From positions 1 to 48,502 of the forward strand of contig NZ_BLAY01000066.1 of assembly GCF_020521235.1 (NCBI RefSeq): DNA of 48,502 nucleotides, in the 5' to 3' direction. The stretch's first letter is position 1; every line of letters starts with the position of its first letter. This document shows, in pieces, positions 48,313 to 48,502 of the stretch. The DNA comes from Microseira wollei NIES-4236 (GTDB lineage Bacteria > Cyanobacteriota > Cyanobacteriia > Cyanobacteriales > Aerosakkonemataceae). Position numbers and translations under genes: made by a program. The notes under the pieces were generated by a model. It was not told the origin of the DNA. It searched no databases and saw only the letters and a list, made by a program, of their open reading frames with translations.

Positions 48313-48502
48313 CAACATTGTCGGGACACGGCATTCCACCAACTTTGCCCTGAGGGACAAAATTTATTGATGCCATGTCCCTACGCCATACCAACTGGGT
48401 GCAACACAACATTGTCGGGACACGGCATTCCACCAACTTTGCCCTGAGGGACAAAATTTATTGATGCCGTGTCCCTACGCCATACCAACTGGGTGCAACA
48501 CA
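48313..48502. repeat. 94-bp tandem repeat with GGGACACGGCAT/ATGCCGTGTCCC arms
   Basis: Two copies (48313 and 48407) of ACATTGTCGGGACACGGCAT, then CCTGAGGGACAAAATTTATT GATGCC and TACGCCATACCAACTGGGTG. They differ at one base (ATGCCATG against ATGCCGTG). The array may continue beyond the window. The same arms lie inside the element at 17249 and 29902. Confidence 0.85.

Noticed and set aside
1-48502. Prophage or integrative element spanning the window
   Set aside because: No integrase, phage structural, replication or conjugation gene, and no tRNA with a flanking direct repeat, could be found.

Overview
The window looks like chromosomal DNA of a filamentous cyanobacterium, perhaps an Oscillatoria/Microcoleus-type genome; the genus is a guess. 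The evidence is the many HIP1 sites (GCGATCGC), the heptamer repeats TTAGCCA/TAATTGC, a PEP-CTERM protein, a Tic20-like protein, Uma2 and NACHT-WD40 families, and best matches by memory to cyanobacterial proteins throughout. No rRNA, tRNA, phage structural gene or integrase is visible.

Layout. 1-2.7 kb: a small ribbon-helix-helix (RHH) gene, an FAH-family hydrolase, a Tic20-like protein and a small Cys-rich protein. 3.1-5.0 kb: a frameshifted tnpB element beside the 3' end of a second tnpB, which abuts glyA. 6.4-8.2 kb: toxin-antitoxin (TA) island A (RelE-like, BrnTA, DUF433/DUF5615). 8.8-24.5 kb: ordinary genes (LysE-type exporter, RNA ligase, rhomboid protease, AI-2E and TauE-type transporters, malQ, pyruvate kinase, quinone oxidoreductase, DUF218, Uma2), mixed with gene remnants (P-type ATPase, DUF389, Crp-family regulator, maltokinase) and many short repeats. 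24.8-26.6 kb: an intact TnpB with an RHH-like C-terminal extension, plus a separate RHH gene. 27-34.8 kb: TA island B, with three hicBA copies, three vapBC pairs, mazEF, another hicAB and DUF433. 35-39.5 kb: a 1,523-residue NACHT/WD40 STAND protein. 40-48.5 kb: a PEP-CTERM protein, a CHASE2 hybrid kinase overlapping a response-regulator adenylate cyclase, a truncated DUF3122 protein and Hsp20.

The main theme is decay by very small elements. Miniature inverted-repeat elements interrupt pyruvate kinase, a vapC and a DUF433 gene, and in each case removing the element plus one target duplication restores the frame exactly. Other small repeats lie in frame inside a quinone oxidoreductase, the NACHT protein and the adenylate cyclase, and one frameshifts DUF389. 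In the TA islands 6 of 11 toxins are broken by different lesions (amber codon, ochre codon, 5' truncation, one-base frameshift, ATT in place of the start codon, element insertion), while all 11 partner antitoxins remain open. In island B the modules are separated by copies of one intergenic repeat and by remnants of the 3' end of a NACHT-WD40-type gene, as if the island grew by repeated duplication at that tail.

All family names are from reading the sequence; no database search was run.
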